Made by a program: the position numbers and the translations under genes
In this document: positions 7,877 to 17,559 of the stretch, in pieces
Numbering within the stretch: position 1 is the first letter of the stretch
How the letters are laid out: each line of letters opens with the position of its first letter
From: Agrobacterium tumefaciens
GTDB lineage: Bacteria > Pseudomonadota > Alphaproteobacteria > Rhizobiales > Rhizobiaceae
DNA length: 64,000 bases
Direction: 5' to 3'
Assembly: GCA_017744915.1 (NCBI GenBank)
Contig: JAGIAH010000001.1
Location: 729,522 to 793,521, forward strand
The notes under the pieces: model-generated
What the model was told of the DNA's origin: nothing
The model's database searches: none
The model's input: only the letters and a program-made list of their open reading frames with translations

Positions 7877-8896
7877 TCAGCGAGCGGATGCCGTCACACC
7901 TTCAGCAGCCGTCGTTTGCGCGATCGCGGCCTTTTCATGCGCCTTGCGGGCATAACGCTGGGCCAGCACCGCACAGACCATCAGCTGAATCTGATGGAAG
8001 AGCATGATCGGCAGAACGATTGCACCAATGCTCTGGCCGGCGAAGATCGCACCCGCCATGGGCACGCCGCTGGCAAGGCTCTTTTTCGAGCCGCAGAAAG
8101 TGATGGTGATTTCATCCGCCTTGTCGAAGCCGAGCAATCGACTGCCGAACATCGTCACGCACAGAACCAGCGCCAGAAGCAGGATGTTGATGAGGATGAC
8201 CACGCCGATATCCCGGAGAGAAAACGTGTGCCAGATACCCTCGATAACGGCATCGGAAAACGCCAGGTAGACAACCATCAGGATCGAACCGCGATCGACG
8301 GGGGACAAAAGCTTCTTGCGCGCCCGGATCCATTCACCGATCCACGGCTGCAGCACCTGACCAACGATGAAGGGCAAAAGCAGCTGCAGGAAGATTTGCA
8401 GGAACGCATCCAGCGAAAATCCGCCGCCATGGCCGCCCACCGTGAACAGAAAGCCGACCAGCAGCGGTGTCAGGAACATGCCGAAAATATTCGAAGCCGA
8501 GGCCGAACAGATCGCCGCCGGCACGTTCCCGCCCGCCATGGAGGTGAAGGCGATGGAGGACTGCACGGTGGATGGCAGCACGCAGAGAAACAACACGCCC
8601 ATATAAAGCGGGGCCGGCAGGATGCTTTCGGGAATGAAGCCCAACGCCACGCCGAGAAGCGGGAAAAGGCCGAAGGTGACAAGCAGGATCGCCAGATGCA
8701 GGCGCCAGTGCAGAATGCCCGCAATCACCACATCCCGCGAAAGCCGCGCGCCGTGCAGGAAGAACAGCAAAGCGATGGCGAGTTTTGTCGCAAGCCCGAA
8801 ATATTCCGCCGGCTCGCCGCTGATTGGCAGGATGGAAGCCAAAATCACGGTGGCCACCAGCATCATGGTGAAACGGTCGGGCAAAAAGCGGGTCAT
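7877..8896 (-). CDS. Bile acid:sodium symporter family transporter (SBF-like)
   Basis: An inner-membrane protein of about 339 residues with some ten hydrophobic helices. The order is typical of SBF-like proteins: MLVATVILASILPISGE, FFLHGARLSRD, LGVALGFI, TVQSSIAFTSMAGGN, GSILMVVYLAFSD, FCGSKKSLASGVPM. The conserved SSIAFTSMAGGN and GSKKSLASGVPMA motifs are the crossed-helix sodium sites of the family. Bacterial SBF-like members move organic anions or keto acids, or have no known substrate. ATG 8896 is favoured over 8914 because a GGA-type ribosome binding site precedes it. The divergent LysR gene at 8995, 98 bp away, is its probable regulator. Confidence 0.85.
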   Translation of the reverse strand: MTRFLPDRFTMMLVATVILASILPISGEPAEYFGLATKLAIALLFFLHGARLSRDVVIAGILHWRLHLAILLVTFGLFPLLGVALGFIPESILPAPLYMGVLFLCVLPSTVQSSIAFTSMAGGNVPAAICSASASNIFGMFLTPLLVGFLFTVGGHGGGFSLDAFLQIFLQLLLPFIVGQVLQPWIGEWIRARKKLLSPVDRGSILMVVYLAFSDAVIEGIWHTFSLRDIGVVILINILLLALVLCVTMFGSRLLGFDKADEITITFCGSKKSLASGVPMAGAIFAGQSIGAIVLPIMLFHQIQLMVCAVLAQRYARKAHEKAAIAQTTAAEGVTASAR

Positions 8897-8994
8897 GGGA
8901 GGTCTTTCCGGCATCGGTTTTGCTTGAAACGCGTGTCACTATCGCTCATCATGATTTCGGATGCAAAGATTAACAGTTATCATGATTTGAGATA

Positions 8995-9855
8995 ATGCTG
9001 AACCTTCAACATCTTGCCAGCTTCGTCATGCTTCAGCAAACCGGCAGTTTCACACTTGCCGCCGAGCGGCTCGGCATTGGCCAATCCACGGTCAGCCAGC
9101 ATATTCAAAGGCTTGAGGCCGCGCTTGGCCGCCGGCTGATCGCGCGTAGCACCCATCAGGTAAAACTGACCGGCGAAGGGGAGGCGCTGCTCGGTTACGC
9201 CCGCAACATGCTTGATATCGACAGCAAGGTCTCATCGCTGTTTAGCGAAACCCGCCTGCGCGGGCGATTAAGGCTCGGGGTTTCGGAAGATTTTGTCGCC
9301 AGCCGGCTAACGGCCATTCTGGAGGAATTCATCCGCCTTTATCCGCTGGTGGATCTGGAGCTGACGGTTTCGCTGAGCGGCGTGCTTTACCAGATGCAGG
9401 ACAATGGCGAGCTGGATGTGGTGCTGGCCAAACGCCGTCTCGGCGACAAGCTCGGCCATTTTCTCTACCGCGAACCGCTCGTCTGGCTGGCGCGCGACCC
9501 GGAACGCATGCTCGCCCAGCCGGATGCCCTGCCGCTGATCGCCTTTCCGCCACCGAGCATTACCAGAAAGGCGGCGCAGGAAGCATTGGACCGGGCCGGC
9601 CTATCCTGGCGGATCGTCTGCACCTGCGGAAGCCTGAGTGGACTTACTGCCGCTGCAAGAGCGGGCATGGGCATTCTGGTGCAGCCCCGCAGCATGGCGC
9701 CGGCCGGCCTCAAGGAAATTGCACCCGGCTTGCTGCCAGCTCTGGAAGATGTGGAATTCGTGCTCCAGCCGAGCAAGGGCGCGGATGCGAAGCTGGTGCG
9801 CGCCCTTTCCGACCTTGTGTCGAGCAAGAGCATCGCACCCGGCAGCTTCGTATAG
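8995..9855 (+). CDS. LysR-family transcriptional regulator
   Basis: A 286-residue LysR regulator. The N-terminal winged helix-turn-helix (LQHLASFVMLQQTGSFTLAA, then LGIGQSTVSQHIQRLEAALG) covers residues 1-60. The linker helix and a type II periplasmic-binding-like effector domain follow from about residue 90 (RLRLGVSEDFVASRL). The order of genes suggests it controls the divergent SBF-like transporter, with the 98-bp gap as shared promoter. The effector is unknown. LysR proteins usually act as tetramers and autoregulate. Confidence 0.9.
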   Translation: MLNLQHLASFVMLQQTGSFTLAAERLGIGQSTVSQHIQRLEAALGRRLIARSTHQVKLTGEGEALLGYARNMLDIDSKVSSLFSETRLRGRLRLGVSEDFVASRLTAILEEFIRLYPLVDLELTVSLSGVLYQMQDNGELDVVLAKRRLGDKLGHFLYREPLVWLARDPERMLAQPDALPLIAFPPPSITRKAAQEALDRAGLSWRIVCTCGSLSGLTAAARAGMGILVQPRSMAPAGLKEIAPGLLPALEDVEFVLQPSKGADAKLVRALSDLVSSKSIAPGSFV

Positions 9856-9911
9856 ATTTCCCTGCGTGTTACCCAAACATAAAACCGCAACGCACTTTTG
9901 CTGGAAATGCC

Positions 9912-11414
9912 CTAGTTTTCCCGTTTCGAAAGGCACCGACCGACGCTGTCGCGCCAGCCGGCAATGGCGTTTTTCCGCTCGCTATCCTCCATATCGGGAC
10001 TGAACCGGCGGTCACGCCGCCAATGGTCGGCAAAGGCCTTGCGGTCCGGCCAGATGCCCGCGCGGGAAGCCGCAAGCCAGGCCGCACCGAGAATGGTCGT
10101 TTCAAGAAAGACTGGCCGGTCCACGGGTGCCGCAAGAATATCCGCCAGCCGCTGCATGGTCCAGTCGGAGGCGACCATGCCGCCATCGACCCTCAGCACC
10201 GTCTTGCCATTGTCACCCGCCCAGTCCCTGCGCATGGCGTCCAGAAGGTCAAAGGTCTGATAGGCAACGCTTTCCAGCGCCGCGCGCGCGAATTCCGCAG
10301 GTCCTGTACCTCGCGTCAGGCCGAAAATCGCGCCGCGCGCCTCGGCATCCCAATAGGGCGCGCCAAGACCGGTAAAGGCCGGTACCAGATAAACACGCTG
10401 ATTGGGATCGGCCTTTTCGGCAAGCGCACTGACTTCAGACGCAACCGAGATGAAACCAAGCTCATCACGCAGCCATTGCACAGCGGCACCGGCAATGAAG
10501 ATCGAACCTTCAAGCGCATAGGTCGTCACGCCATCGAGGCGATAGGCAATCGTTGTCAGCAACCGATTGGTGGATGCTACCCGGTCGGTGCCGGTATTAA
10601 GGAGCGCGAAGCAGCCCGTGCCATAGGTGGATTTCATCATGCCCGGCTCGAAGCAGGCATTGCCGATCACCGCCGCCTGCTGGTCGCCGGCGACGCCAAG
10701 GATCGGAATTTCCGCACCCAGCAGCGATTTGTCCGTCACGCCAAAATCGGCGGCGCAATCAAGCACTTCCGGCAGCATGGCGCGCGGAATGTCGAGGATC
10801 GACAGGAGTTCGTCATCCCAGATGTTGTCTTCGATATTGTAGATCAGCGTACGCGAGGCATTGGTGGCGTCGGTCACATGGCGTCGGCCACCGGTGAGAC
10901 GGTAGATCAGGAAACTGTCGACCGTGCCGAAGCAGATTTCTCCCTTCACGGCTTTTTCGCGAAGGCCACTGACGCTGTCGAGAAGCCATTTCAGCTTGGT
11001 GCCGGAAAAATAGGGGTCGAGCAGCAGCCCGGTCTTTTTTGAAAAAAGCGGCTCCAGTCCGCGGCGTTTCAGATCTTCGCAGATGGGTGCGGCGCGCCTA
11101 TCCTGCCAGACTACGGCACGATGCACGGCCTCGCCGGTGTTGCGGTCCCAGAGCACGGTCGTTTCGCGCTGGTTGGTGATGCCGATGGCCGCAATATCGG
11201 ATGCGGCGATACCGGCATCGGCAAGCGCCAGCCGGATCGTTTCAAGCACGCTTTTCCAGATATCCTCGGCATCGTGTTCGACCCAGCCGGAGGCCGGGAA
11301 ATGTTGCGGAAATTCTCGCTGTCCGACACCGATGACCCGCATGTCGCGATCAAAGACCATCGACCGGGTCGATGTCGTTCCCTGATCGATCGCCAGAATA
11401 TAACCGCCCATCAT
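9912..11414 (-). CDS. glpK: Glycerol kinase
   Basis: This 500-residue FGGY-family kinase phosphorylates glycerol to sn-glycerol 3-phosphate with ATP in the cytoplasm. Motifs are the phosphate loop [15 protein letters not shown] at the N terminus, [11 protein letters not shown], the ATP-binding KSTYGTGCF and the C-terminal [10 protein letters not shown]. It is last in the minus-strand glp order, 65 bp after glpV, with a GC-rich stem-loop (11441-11459) in the gap. GGGAG precedes two adjacent ATG codons (11414 and 11411); either may start. Together with GlpD and the ABC importer it completes glycerol entry into glycolysis. Confidence 0.96.
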   Translation of the reverse strand: MMGGYILAIDQGTTSTRSMVFDRDMRVIGVGQREFPQHFPASGWVEHDAEDIWKSVLETIRLALADAGIAASDIAAIGITNQRETTVLWDRNTGEAVHRAVVWQDRRAAPICEDLKRRGLEPLFSKKTGLLLDPYFSGTKLKWLLDSVSGLREKAVKGEICFGTVDSFLIYRLTGGRRHVTDATNASRTLIYNIEDNIWDDELLSILDIPRAMLPEVLDCAADFGVTDKSLLGAEIPILGVAGDQQAAVIGNACFEPGMMKSTYGTGCFALLNTGTDRVASTNRLLTTIAYRLDGVTTYALEGSIFIAGAAVQWLRDELGFISVASEVSALAEKADPNQRVYLVPAFTGLGAPYWDAEARGAIFGLTRGTGPAEFARAALESVAYQTFDLLDAMRRDWAGDNGKTVLRVDGGMVASDWTMQRLADILAAPVDRPVFLETTILGAAWLAASRAGIWPDRKAFADHWRRDRRFSPDMEDSERKNAIAGWRDSVGRCLSKREN

Positions 11415-11440
11415 GTCACTCCCTTTCAAACGCAATGACG

Positions 11441-11459
11441 GGGCGGCAAAGCCGCCCCG
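11441..11459 (-). other. Intercistronic GC-rich stem-loop between glpV and glpK
   Basis: A perfect 8-bp inverted repeat, GGGGCGGC-AAA-GCCGCCCC, lies between the stop of glpV and the start of glpK and has no T run behind it. It is better explained as an mRNA-processing or stability element for the upstream binding-protein message than as a terminator. Confidence 0.5.
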
Positions 11460-11479
11460 GTTTAAGATTTCATGCAGAA

Positions 11480-13201
11480 TTACTTCTGCCAGCTTTTGAC
11501 CAGTTCGTCGTAATTGACGGTGACCGGCTTTTCCTTTTCGTTGGCGATCTTCAGCTGCGGCGCCAGATTGCCCTTCGAAACGGCGTCCTTGTTCCAGTAT
11601 TCGATATCATGTTCTTCCGCCAGCTTCGGGCCAATATCGCCCTGCACGCCAGCGCGTTCCAGACGGCTCATGACCTTTTCCTGCTCGGCGCAGAGAGAGT
11701 CCATCGCCGCCTGCGCGGTCTTCGCACCCGACGAAGCATCGCCGATTGCCTGCCACCACAGCTGCGCCAGCTTCGGATAATCCGGAACGTTGGTGCCGGT
11801 CGGAGACCACTGCACACGGGCCGGCGAGCGATAGAACTCGATCAGACCACCGAGCTTGGATGCACGGTCGGTGAAGCTCTTGTGGTGGATGGTGGTGTCA
11901 CGAATGAAGGTCAGACCCACATGGCTCTTCTTTACATCCACGGTCTTGGAGGTCACGAACTGCGCATAGAGCCAGGCGGCCTTGGCGCGGTCGTCGGGCG
12001 TGGATTTCATCAGCGTCCACGAACCCACATCCTGATAACCGAGCTTCATGCCGTCCTTCCAGTAGACGCCATGCGGCGAAGGTGCGACGCGCCATTTCGG
12101 CGAACCGTCCTCGTTCACGACCGGCAGGCCGGGCTTGGCCATATCGGCGGTAAACGCCGTGTACCAGAAGATCTGCTGGGCGATATTGCCCTGCGCCGGC
12201 ACCGGACCGGATTCGGAGAAGGTCATGCCCTGCGCTTCCGGCGGCGCATATTTCTTCAGCCATTCAAGATATTTCTCGATGGAATAGACCGAAGCCGGAC
12301 CGTTGGTATCACCGCCGCGCGCCACGCAGGAGCCGACCGGCTGTGACTTGTCATTGACCTTGATGCCCCATTCATCGACAGGCAAGCCGTTCGGCAGGCC
12401 CTTGTCGCCGTTGCCGGCCATGGAAAGCCAGGCATCGGTGAAGCGCCAGCCAAGTGACGGATCCTTCTTGCCGTAGTCCATATGGCCGAAGACCTTCTTG
12501 CCGTCGACATCGCGACCGGTGAAGAATTCAGCAATATCCTCATAGGCCGACCAGTTGACGGGCACGCCGAGGTCATAACCATATTTGGCCTTGAAATCGG
12601 CCTTGTTCTTTTCGTTGTTGAACCAGTCGTAACGGAACCAGTAAAGGTTCGCGAATTGCTGGTCGGGAAGCTGGTAGAGCTTCTTGTCCGGGGCCGTCGT
12701 AAAGGCGCTGCCGATGAAGTCCTTGAGGTCGAGGCCGGGATTGGTGACGTCCTTGCCTTCATTGGCCATGAAGTCCGTCAGGTTGCGCACCTGCTGGTAG
12801 CGCCAATGGGTGCCGATGAGGTCGCTGTCATTGACCCAGCCGTCATAAAGGTTCTGGCCGGTCTGCATCTGGGTCTGGATTTTTTCGACGACGTCACCTT
12901 CCTGGATCAGGTCGTGCGTGACCTTGATGCCGGTAATGGCGGTGAAGGCCGGAGCCAGAACCTTGGATTCATATTCATGGGTCGTGAGCGATTCGGAAAC
13001 GACCTTGATTTCCATGCCCGCGAAAGGTTTCGCGGCATCGACAAACCATTGCAGCTCCTTTTCCTGATCGCCACGCGAAAGCGACGACATGTCGCCGATT
13101 TCCTTGTCCAGAAACTGCTTTGCTTCCTCCATTCCGGCGAAAGCGGAACCCGTCATTGCCAGCAGCATGGCTGCCGTCGTCGTCATCAGATGCCGTCGCA
13201 T
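11480..13201 (-). CDS. glpV: Glycerol ABC transporter substrate-binding protein
   Basis: This 573-residue periplasmic solute-binding protein has a Sec signal peptide ([16 protein letters not shown], cleavage after about SAFA). The mature part is a family 1 extracellular solute-binding domain containing [28 protein letters not shown] and [19 protein letters not shown]. It closes the gene order glpS-T-P-Q-U-V known from the Rhizobium leguminosarum glycerol importer, on which the name is based. The frame is open 54 codons further upstream, but ATG 13201 is preceded by GGGAGG and begins the signal peptide. The protein is unusually long for the family, as in other GlpV-like proteins. Confidence 0.9.
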   Translation of the reverse strand: MRRHLMTTTAAMLLAMTGSAFAGMEEAKQFLDKEIGDMSSLSRGDQEKELQWFVDAAKPFAGMEIKVVSESLTTHEYESKVLAPAFTAITGIKVTHDLIQEGDVVEKIQTQMQTGQNLYDGWVNDSDLIGTHWRYQQVRNLTDFMANEGKDVTNPGLDLKDFIGSAFTTAPDKKLYQLPDQQFANLYWFRYDWFNNEKNKADFKAKYGYDLGVPVNWSAYEDIAEFFTGRDVDGKKVFGHMDYGKKDPSLGWRFTDAWLSMAGNGDKGLPNGLPVDEWGIKVNDKSQPVGSCVARGGDTNGPASVYSIEKYLEWLKKYAPPEAQGMTFSESGPVPAQGNIAQQIFWYTAFTADMAKPGLPVVNEDGSPKWRVAPSPHGVYWKDGMKLGYQDVGSWTLMKSTPDDRAKAAWLYAQFVTSKTVDVKKSHVGLTFIRDTTIHHKSFTDRASKLGGLIEFYRSPARVQWSPTGTNVPDYPKLAQLWWQAIGDASSGAKTAQAAMDSLCAEQEKVMSRLERAGVQGDIGPKLAEEHDIEYWNKDAVSKGNLAPQLKIANEKEKPVTVNYDELVKSWQK

Positions 13202-13241
13202 ATCAATCCTCCCAAGGGTTGCGATTGCATGAAGTCTCCCG

Positions 13242-13265
13242 GGTGCGGTTTTCCTCCGCCGCACC
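13242..13265 (-). other. Stem-loop between glpU and glpV
   Basis: Arms GGTGCGG and CCGCACC (7 bp) enclose a 10-base loop that reads CGGAGGAAAA on the minus strand, so an SD-like sequence is displayed in the loop. It lies 40 bp before the glpV start and may help set the separate, high expression that binding proteins need. Confidence 0.45.
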
Positions 13266-13278
13266 TTTCTTTTCTGCT

Positions 13279-13572
13279 CTAGACAAAACGGAAAACGCCG
13301 ATGGCGTAGACCAAGGATAGAGCAAGAGCCCACCACAGGTTCGGGCCAACCAGCCCGAGCCATGCGAGATGAATGAAGGCGCTGCCAAGCAGCGAGATGA
13401 ACAGCCTGTCACCGCGCGTTGTCTCGAAGCGCAAAAGGCCGAAGCGGGGATTGCCGCCGGGCGAAAGATATTCCCAGAACCACATGCCGACGAGCAGCAG
13501 GGCAATGGCGGCGAAGAACGCAGCTGTCTGCCAGGTCCATGCCATCCAGGTAAAATCGGGCATCTTCGTCAT
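13279..13572 (-). CDS. glpU: Small integral membrane protein of the glycerol ABC transporter (DUF2160)
   Basis: A 97-residue protein with three predicted membrane helices (around FFAAIALLLVGMWFW, LFISLLGSAFIHLAWLGLVG and WWALALSLVYAIGVF). It matches the small DUF2160 protein found in glpSTPQUV operons of rhizobia. Its precise role is not established; it may stabilise the permease. The start overlaps the stop of glpQ (TGACCATG), which argues for translational coupling. The earlier TTG at 13578 is less likely. Confidence 0.85.
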   Translation of the reverse strand: MTKMPDFTWMAWTWQTAAFFAAIALLLVGMWFWEYLSPGGNPRFGLLRFETTRGDRLFISLLGSAFIHLAWLGLVGPNLWWALALSLVYAIGVFRFV

Positions 13573-13574
13573 GG

Positions 13575-14495
13575 TCAAACCCTCCCCAGCGCAAAGCCCT
13601 TGGCGATGTAATTACGCACGAACCAGATCACCAGCGCGCCCGGAATGAGCGTCAGTACGCCGGCAGCGGCAAGCAGGCCCCAGTCCATGCCGGCGGCGGA
13701 GACGGTGCGCGTCATCGTCGCGGCAATCGGCTTGGCGTCGGTCGTCGTCAGCGTACGGGCGATCAGAAGCTCGACCCACGAGAACATGAAGCTGAAGAAG
13801 CAGGCGACACCGATGCCGGAAGCAATGAGCGGCATGAAAATCTTCACGAAGAATTTCGGGAAGGAATAGCCGTCAATATAGGCGGTCTCGTCGATTTCCT
13901 TCGGCACGCCGGACATGAAGCCCTCGAGAATCCATACCGCGAGTGGCACGTTGAAGAGGCAATGTGCGAGTGCCACGGCGATATGCGTGTCGATCAGCCC
14001 GAAGGCCGAATAAAGCTGGAAGAACGGCAGCGCGAAAACGGCGGGCGGCGCCATGCGGTTGGTCAAAAGCCAGAAGAACAGGTGCTTGTCGCCCAGGAAC
14101 CGGTAACGCGAGAAGGCATAGGCCGCCGGCAGCGCCACGGCCACCGAGATCACCATGTTCATGACAACGTAGATGATCGAATTGATGTAACCCGAATACC
14201 AGGACGAATCTGTGAAGATCGTCCTGTAGTTCTGCAGCGTCGGCTGGTGTGGATAAAGCGTCATGGAAGACACGATTTCCGTGTTCGTCTTGAAGCTCAT
14301 ATTAACGAGCCAGTAGATCGGCACCAGCAGCAGCAGAATATAGATCGTCGGCACCAGCCAGGAAAAACGCGACGACCCATGGTGGCGACGCCGCGCATTG
14401 ACGGCGAGGCCGGAACGTCCTGTGGCTGCCGCTCTCACCGGCGAATTGCCGATGCCGTTGCGTTCCACACCTGTGGTGACATTGGAGGCGCTCAT
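13575..14495 (-). CDS. glpQ: Glycerol ABC transporter permease, MalG type
   Basis: A 306-residue inner-membrane permease. A positively charged N-terminal tail of about 40 residues precedes six hydrophobic segments. The EAA loop involved in docking the ATPase is visible as EIDETAYIDGYSFPKFFVKIFMPL near residue 210. It belongs to the binding-protein-dependent permease family of carbohydrate importers, second permease of the pair. It is 3 bp downstream of glpP and overlaps the ribosome binding region of glpU. The name follows the R. leguminosarum gene order and must not be confused with the E. coli glycerophosphodiesterase GlpQ. Confidence 0.9.
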   Translation of the reverse strand: MSASNVTTGVERNGIGNSPVRAAATGRSGLAVNARRRHHGSSRFSWLVPTIYILLLLVPIYWLVNMSFKTNTEIVSSMTLYPHQPTLQNYRTIFTDSSWYSGYINSIIYVVMNMVISVAVALPAAYAFSRYRFLGDKHLFFWLLTNRMAPPAVFALPFFQLYSAFGLIDTHIAVALAHCLFNVPLAVWILEGFMSGVPKEIDETAYIDGYSFPKFFVKIFMPLIASGIGVACFFSFMFSWVELLIARTLTTTDAKPIAATMTRTVSAAGMDWGLLAAAGVLTLIPGALVIWFVRNYIAKGFALGRV

Positions 14496-14498
14496 GTC

Positions 14499-15365
14499 TC
14501 AGGTCTCCGCGTCGTGGCTGGTCATCACGGTGTAGAACACCCAGGACAACAGCAGGATGATGAGGAAGTAGATCAGCGACATGGCCGCCGCCGGCCCGAG
14601 GTCGAACTGGCCGAGCGCCATCTTCACGAGATCGATCGACAGGAAAGTGGTGGAGTTACCCGGACCGCCGCCGGTGACGACGAAGGGCTCGGTATAGATC
14701 ATGAAACTGTCCATGAAACGCAGCAGGAAGGCGATCAGCAGAACACGCTTCATCTTCGGCAGCTGGATGAACCGGAACACCGCAAAACGCGACGCGCCGT
14801 CGATCCGTGCCGCCTGATAATAGGCATCAGGTATGGAGACGAGGCTGGCGTAACACAGGAGGACCACAAGGCTCGTCCAGTGCCATACATCCATGATGAC
14901 GACCGTAATCCATGCATCGACCGGATCGTTGACATAGTTGTAGTCCAGCCCGAGCTGATTGGCATAATAGCCGAGCAGCCCGATATCGCTGCGGCCGAAT
15001 ACCTGCCAGATCGTGCCGACGACGTTCCACGGCACCAAAAGCGGCAGCGCCATGGTAACGAGGCAGATCGGCACGCCGATGCCGGACTTCGGCATCTTGA
15101 GCGCAATGAAGATGCCGAGCGGAATTTCAATCGCCAGGATGATACCGGAGAACAGGAGATTGCGCCCAAGCGCATCCCAGAATCGGTCCGATGCCAGAAT
15201 TTCCTCGAACCATTGCGTTCCTGCCCAGAAGAACTGGTTGTTGCCGAAGGTATCCTGCACCGAATAATTCACAACGGTCATCAGCGGAATGACGGCGGAG
15301 AAGGCGACCAGCACCAGCACCGGCAGCACCATGAACCACGCCTTGTTGTTCCAGCTTTTTTCCAT
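14499..15365 (-). CDS. glpP: Glycerol ABC transporter permease, MalF/UgpA type
   Basis: A 288-residue permease with six membrane helices, starting with WFMVLPVLVLVAFSAVIPLMTVVNYSVQD. Its EAA loop is SIPDAYYQAARIDGASRFAVFRFIQLP, containing the conserved A and G spaced as in carbohydrate ABC systems. It pairs with GlpQ to form the membrane channel that the ATPases GlpS and GlpT drive. The gene starts 2 bp after the glpT stop. Its family is certain; glycerol specificity comes from the operon context. Confidence 0.91.
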   Translation of the reverse strand: MEKSWNNKAWFMVLPVLVLVAFSAVIPLMTVVNYSVQDTFGNNQFFWAGTQWFEEILASDRFWDALGRNLLFSGIILAIEIPLGIFIALKMPKSGIGVPICLVTMALPLLVPWNVVGTIWQVFGRSDIGLLGYYANQLGLDYNYVNDPVDAWITVVIMDVWHWTSLVVLLCYASLVSIPDAYYQAARIDGASRFAVFRFIQLPKMKRVLLIAFLLRFMDSFMIYTEPFVVTGGGPGNSTTFLSIDLVKMALGQFDLGPAAAMSLIYFLIILLLSWVFYTVMTSHDAET

Positions 15366-15367
15366 GG

Positions 15368-16438
15368 TCAGGCTCCCATCTTCACACGCCAGGAATCAGC
15401 GAAGACGCCGATCGCAGCAGGGTCGAAGCGAACACCCGCTTCCGCCGGAATTTCTTCGTCTTCGGCGACAACGATTGCCAGCTTCTGGCCGGCAAACCGG
15501 GCACGGACGATCTTCTGTCGGCCGATATCCTCGACCTTGTCGATGCTGATCGGCATGCCGCCGCGCTCCAGCCGGACGAATTCCGGACGGATGCCGATCT
15601 CGATGCGCTGTGCCGCGTCAACCTTTGGCGCACCGGCAAGCGGTACACCAAGACCGCCGACCACAGCCGTCGTCCCCTCGATGCTGGCGGGCAATACATT
15701 CATGCCCGGCGAGCCGATGAAATAACCGACGAATGTATGTCCCGGACGCTCGAAAAGCTCGGCGGGCGTGCCGATCTGAACGATCTGCCCGTCATACATG
15801 ACCACCACCTTGTCGGCGAAGGTCAGTGCTTCGGTCTGGTCGTGCGTGACATAGACCATGGTGAAACCGGATTGGCGGTGCAGGCGCTTCAGCTGCGAGC
15901 GCAGCACCCATTTCATATGCGGATCGATGACCGTCAGCGGTTCGTCAAAAAGAATGGCGTTGACGTCCGAACGCACGAGACCGCGCGCCAGCGAAATCTT
16001 CTGCTTCTGGTCTGCCGTCAGCCCGCGCGCATGGCGTTTGGCCATGCCGGAAAGATCGGTCATCTCAAGGATTTCCCGGACGCGTCGGTCGACCTCCGCT
16101 TCCGGCACATGCCGGTTGCGCAGCGGAAAGGCGAGATTGTCGTAAACCGTCATCGTGTCGTAAACGACCGGAAACTGGAACACCTGGGCGATATTGCGAT
16201 CTTCGGTCGCGAAATCCGTCACGTCGGTTCCATCAAACGCGATGCGGCCTTCGGAGGGGCGCAGCAGGCCGGAAATGATGTTCAGCAGCGTGGTCTTGCC
16301 GCAGCCCGAAGGCCCGAGCAGCGCATAGGCCCCGCCATCCTCCCATTCGTGATGCACTTCTTTCAGGGCATATTCACCGGCGGCCTGCGCCTTGGCATTA
16401 TAGGCGTGGCGGATATGATCGAGCGTGATACGTGCCAT
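15368..16438 (-). CDS. glpT: Glycerol ABC transporter ATPase with degenerate signature motif
   Basis: A 356-residue ATPase with Walker A LLGPSGCGKTT, Q-loop QVFQFPVVYD, Walker B AILFDEPLTVID, H-loop YVTHDQTEAL and a C-terminal TOBE-type domain. The ABC signature, normally LSGGQ, reads LTADQKQK, so the composite ATP site that uses it is probably impaired, while GlpS has an intact LSGGQ. This suggests an asymmetric GlpS/GlpT heterodimer. ATG 16438 was chosen; the frame is open 17 codons upstream but the conserved MARITLDHIRHAY begins here. It is 13 bp downstream of glpS. It is not related to the E. coli GlpT antiporter. Confidence 0.9.
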   Translation of the reverse strand: MARITLDHIRHAYNAKAQAAGEYALKEVHHEWEDGGAYALLGPSGCGKTTLLNIISGLLRPSEGRIAFDGTDVTDFATEDRNIAQVFQFPVVYDTMTVYDNLAFPLRNRHVPEAEVDRRVREILEMTDLSGMAKRHARGLTADQKQKISLARGLVRSDVNAILFDEPLTVIDPHMKWVLRSQLKRLHRQSGFTMVYVTHDQTEALTFADKVVVMYDGQIVQIGTPAELFERPGHTFVGYFIGSPGMNVLPASIEGTTAVVGGLGVPLAGAPKVDAAQRIEIGIRPEFVRLERGGMPISIDKVEDIGRQKIVRARFAGQKLAIVVAEDEEIPAEAGVRFDPAAIGVFADSWRVKMGA

Positions 16439-16451
16439 GACCGATCTCCCC

Positions 16452-17522
16452 TCAAGCCGCTTCGCCGATGGCGCGACCATTCGCGTCAAAGGCCATCAGG
16501 TGTTTTGTATCGAGAAACAGCTCGATATCCCTGTCCGGTTCAATGTCGTGGATGCCATGCGCCAGCATGACCCAGCGCCGGCCGAAAAATTCCACATGCA
16601 CAAAGCTTTCCGATCCCGCGATTTCCGAAATCAGCGTCCGCGCGCGGATGGATTGCCGTGCCTCGCCCTTCGCATGCGGGAAAAGATGATGCGGCTGGAA
16701 GGCAATGGTCAAAGGTCCATCCGGCACGGCGGCAAGATGCGCCGGCACGGCAACCACCGCCTGGTCGGCGCGTGTGAAAGCGTTACCCGTCTTGATGACC
16801 TCGATGGTGTTGAGCGGCGGATCGGCAAAGATTTCCGCAGTCACAATATCCACCGGCTGCCGATAGACCTCGATCGTGCGGCTGAACTGCGTCACCCTTC
16901 CCTCGTTGAGGGTCGCCGTATTGCCGCCCAGAAGCAGCGCTTCGGAAGGTTCCGTCGTGGCATAAACGAAGATCGCGCCGGACTCTGCGAAGATGCGCGG
17001 CAGCTCCTCGCGCAATTCCTCGCGCAGCTTGTAATCGAGATTGGCGAGCGGCTCATCGAGCAGCACCAGATTGGCGTTCTTGACAATGGCGCGGGCAAGC
17101 GCCGTGCGCTGCTGCTGGCCACCAGAAAGATTGAGCGGCGTGCGGTCGAGATAGGGCGTCAGCCTCAGAAGCTCGGCGGCCTTCCTCACCTCCCGGTCGA
17201 TGGTCGACTGATCCTTGCCGGCAACCCGCATCGGCGAAGCGATATTCTCATAAACGCTCAGCGCCGGGTAATTGATGAACTGCTGGTAGACCATGGCGAC
17301 GTTGCGCTTCTGCACCGGCCAGCCGGTCACATCCTCACCATTAAAGAGGATCGAGCCGCCGCTCGGCTTGTCCAGCCCGGCCATCAGCCGCATCAGCGTC
17401 GTCTTGCCCGAAAGCGTCGGTCCAAGCAGGACGTTCAGACTTCCGCGCTGCAACGTCAGATCGGTCGGATGAATATGATATTCACCACCCACCATCTTCG
17501 AGACGTTTCGCAATTCAAGCAT
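16452..17522 (-). CDS. glpS: Glycerol ABC transporter ATPase
   Basis: A 356-residue cytoplasmic ATPase of the MalK/UgpC class. Walker A is GPTLSGKTT (residues 34-42), signature LSGGQQQRTALARAI, Walker B LVLLDEPLANLD, and a C-terminal regulatory domain with an OB-like fold from about residue 235 follows. The H-loop region reads VYATTEPSEAL, with T where histidine is usual (VTHD in most homologs). GlpT supplies a canonical H-loop and GlpS a canonical signature, so the two may be complementary. It is the first gene of the transporter set, 37 bp behind glpD. Confidence 0.9.
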   Translation of the reverse strand: MLELRNVSKMVGGEYHIHPTDLTLQRGSLNVLLGPTLSGKTTLMRLMAGLDKPSGGSILFNGEDVTGWPVQKRNVAMVYQQFINYPALSVYENIASPMRVAGKDQSTIDREVRKAAELLRLTPYLDRTPLNLSGGQQQRTALARAIVKNANLVLLDEPLANLDYKLREELREELPRIFAESGAIFVYATTEPSEALLLGGNTATLNEGRVTQFSRTIEVYRQPVDIVTAEIFADPPLNTIEVIKTGNAFTRADQAVVAVPAHLAAVPDGPLTIAFQPHHLFPHAKGEARQSIRARTLISEIAGSESFVHVEFFGRRWVMLAHGIHDIEPDRDIELFLDTKHLMAFDANGRAIGEAA

Positions 17523-17559
17523 GGTGATCCAAAGCCTCCTCCGCTTTTCGATCGGATCG

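Noticed and set aside
7859..8995. Plus-strand open frame of 378 codons opposite the SBF-like transporter
   Set aside because: His/Gln/Arg-rich shadow of a membrane-protein gene; no domain and no ribosome binding site.
13962..15725. Plus-strand open frame of 587 codons opposite glpQ, glpP and glpT
   Set aside because: It is antisense to three well-recognised transporter genes, its translation is rich in Arg, His, Asp and Gln without any domain, and it arises from GC-rich codon bias.
15368..17522. Reading glpT/glpQ as the E. coli antiporter and phosphodiesterase
   Set aside because: The translations are an ABC ATPase and an ABC permease; the shared names come from the rhizobial glpSTPQUV nomenclature.
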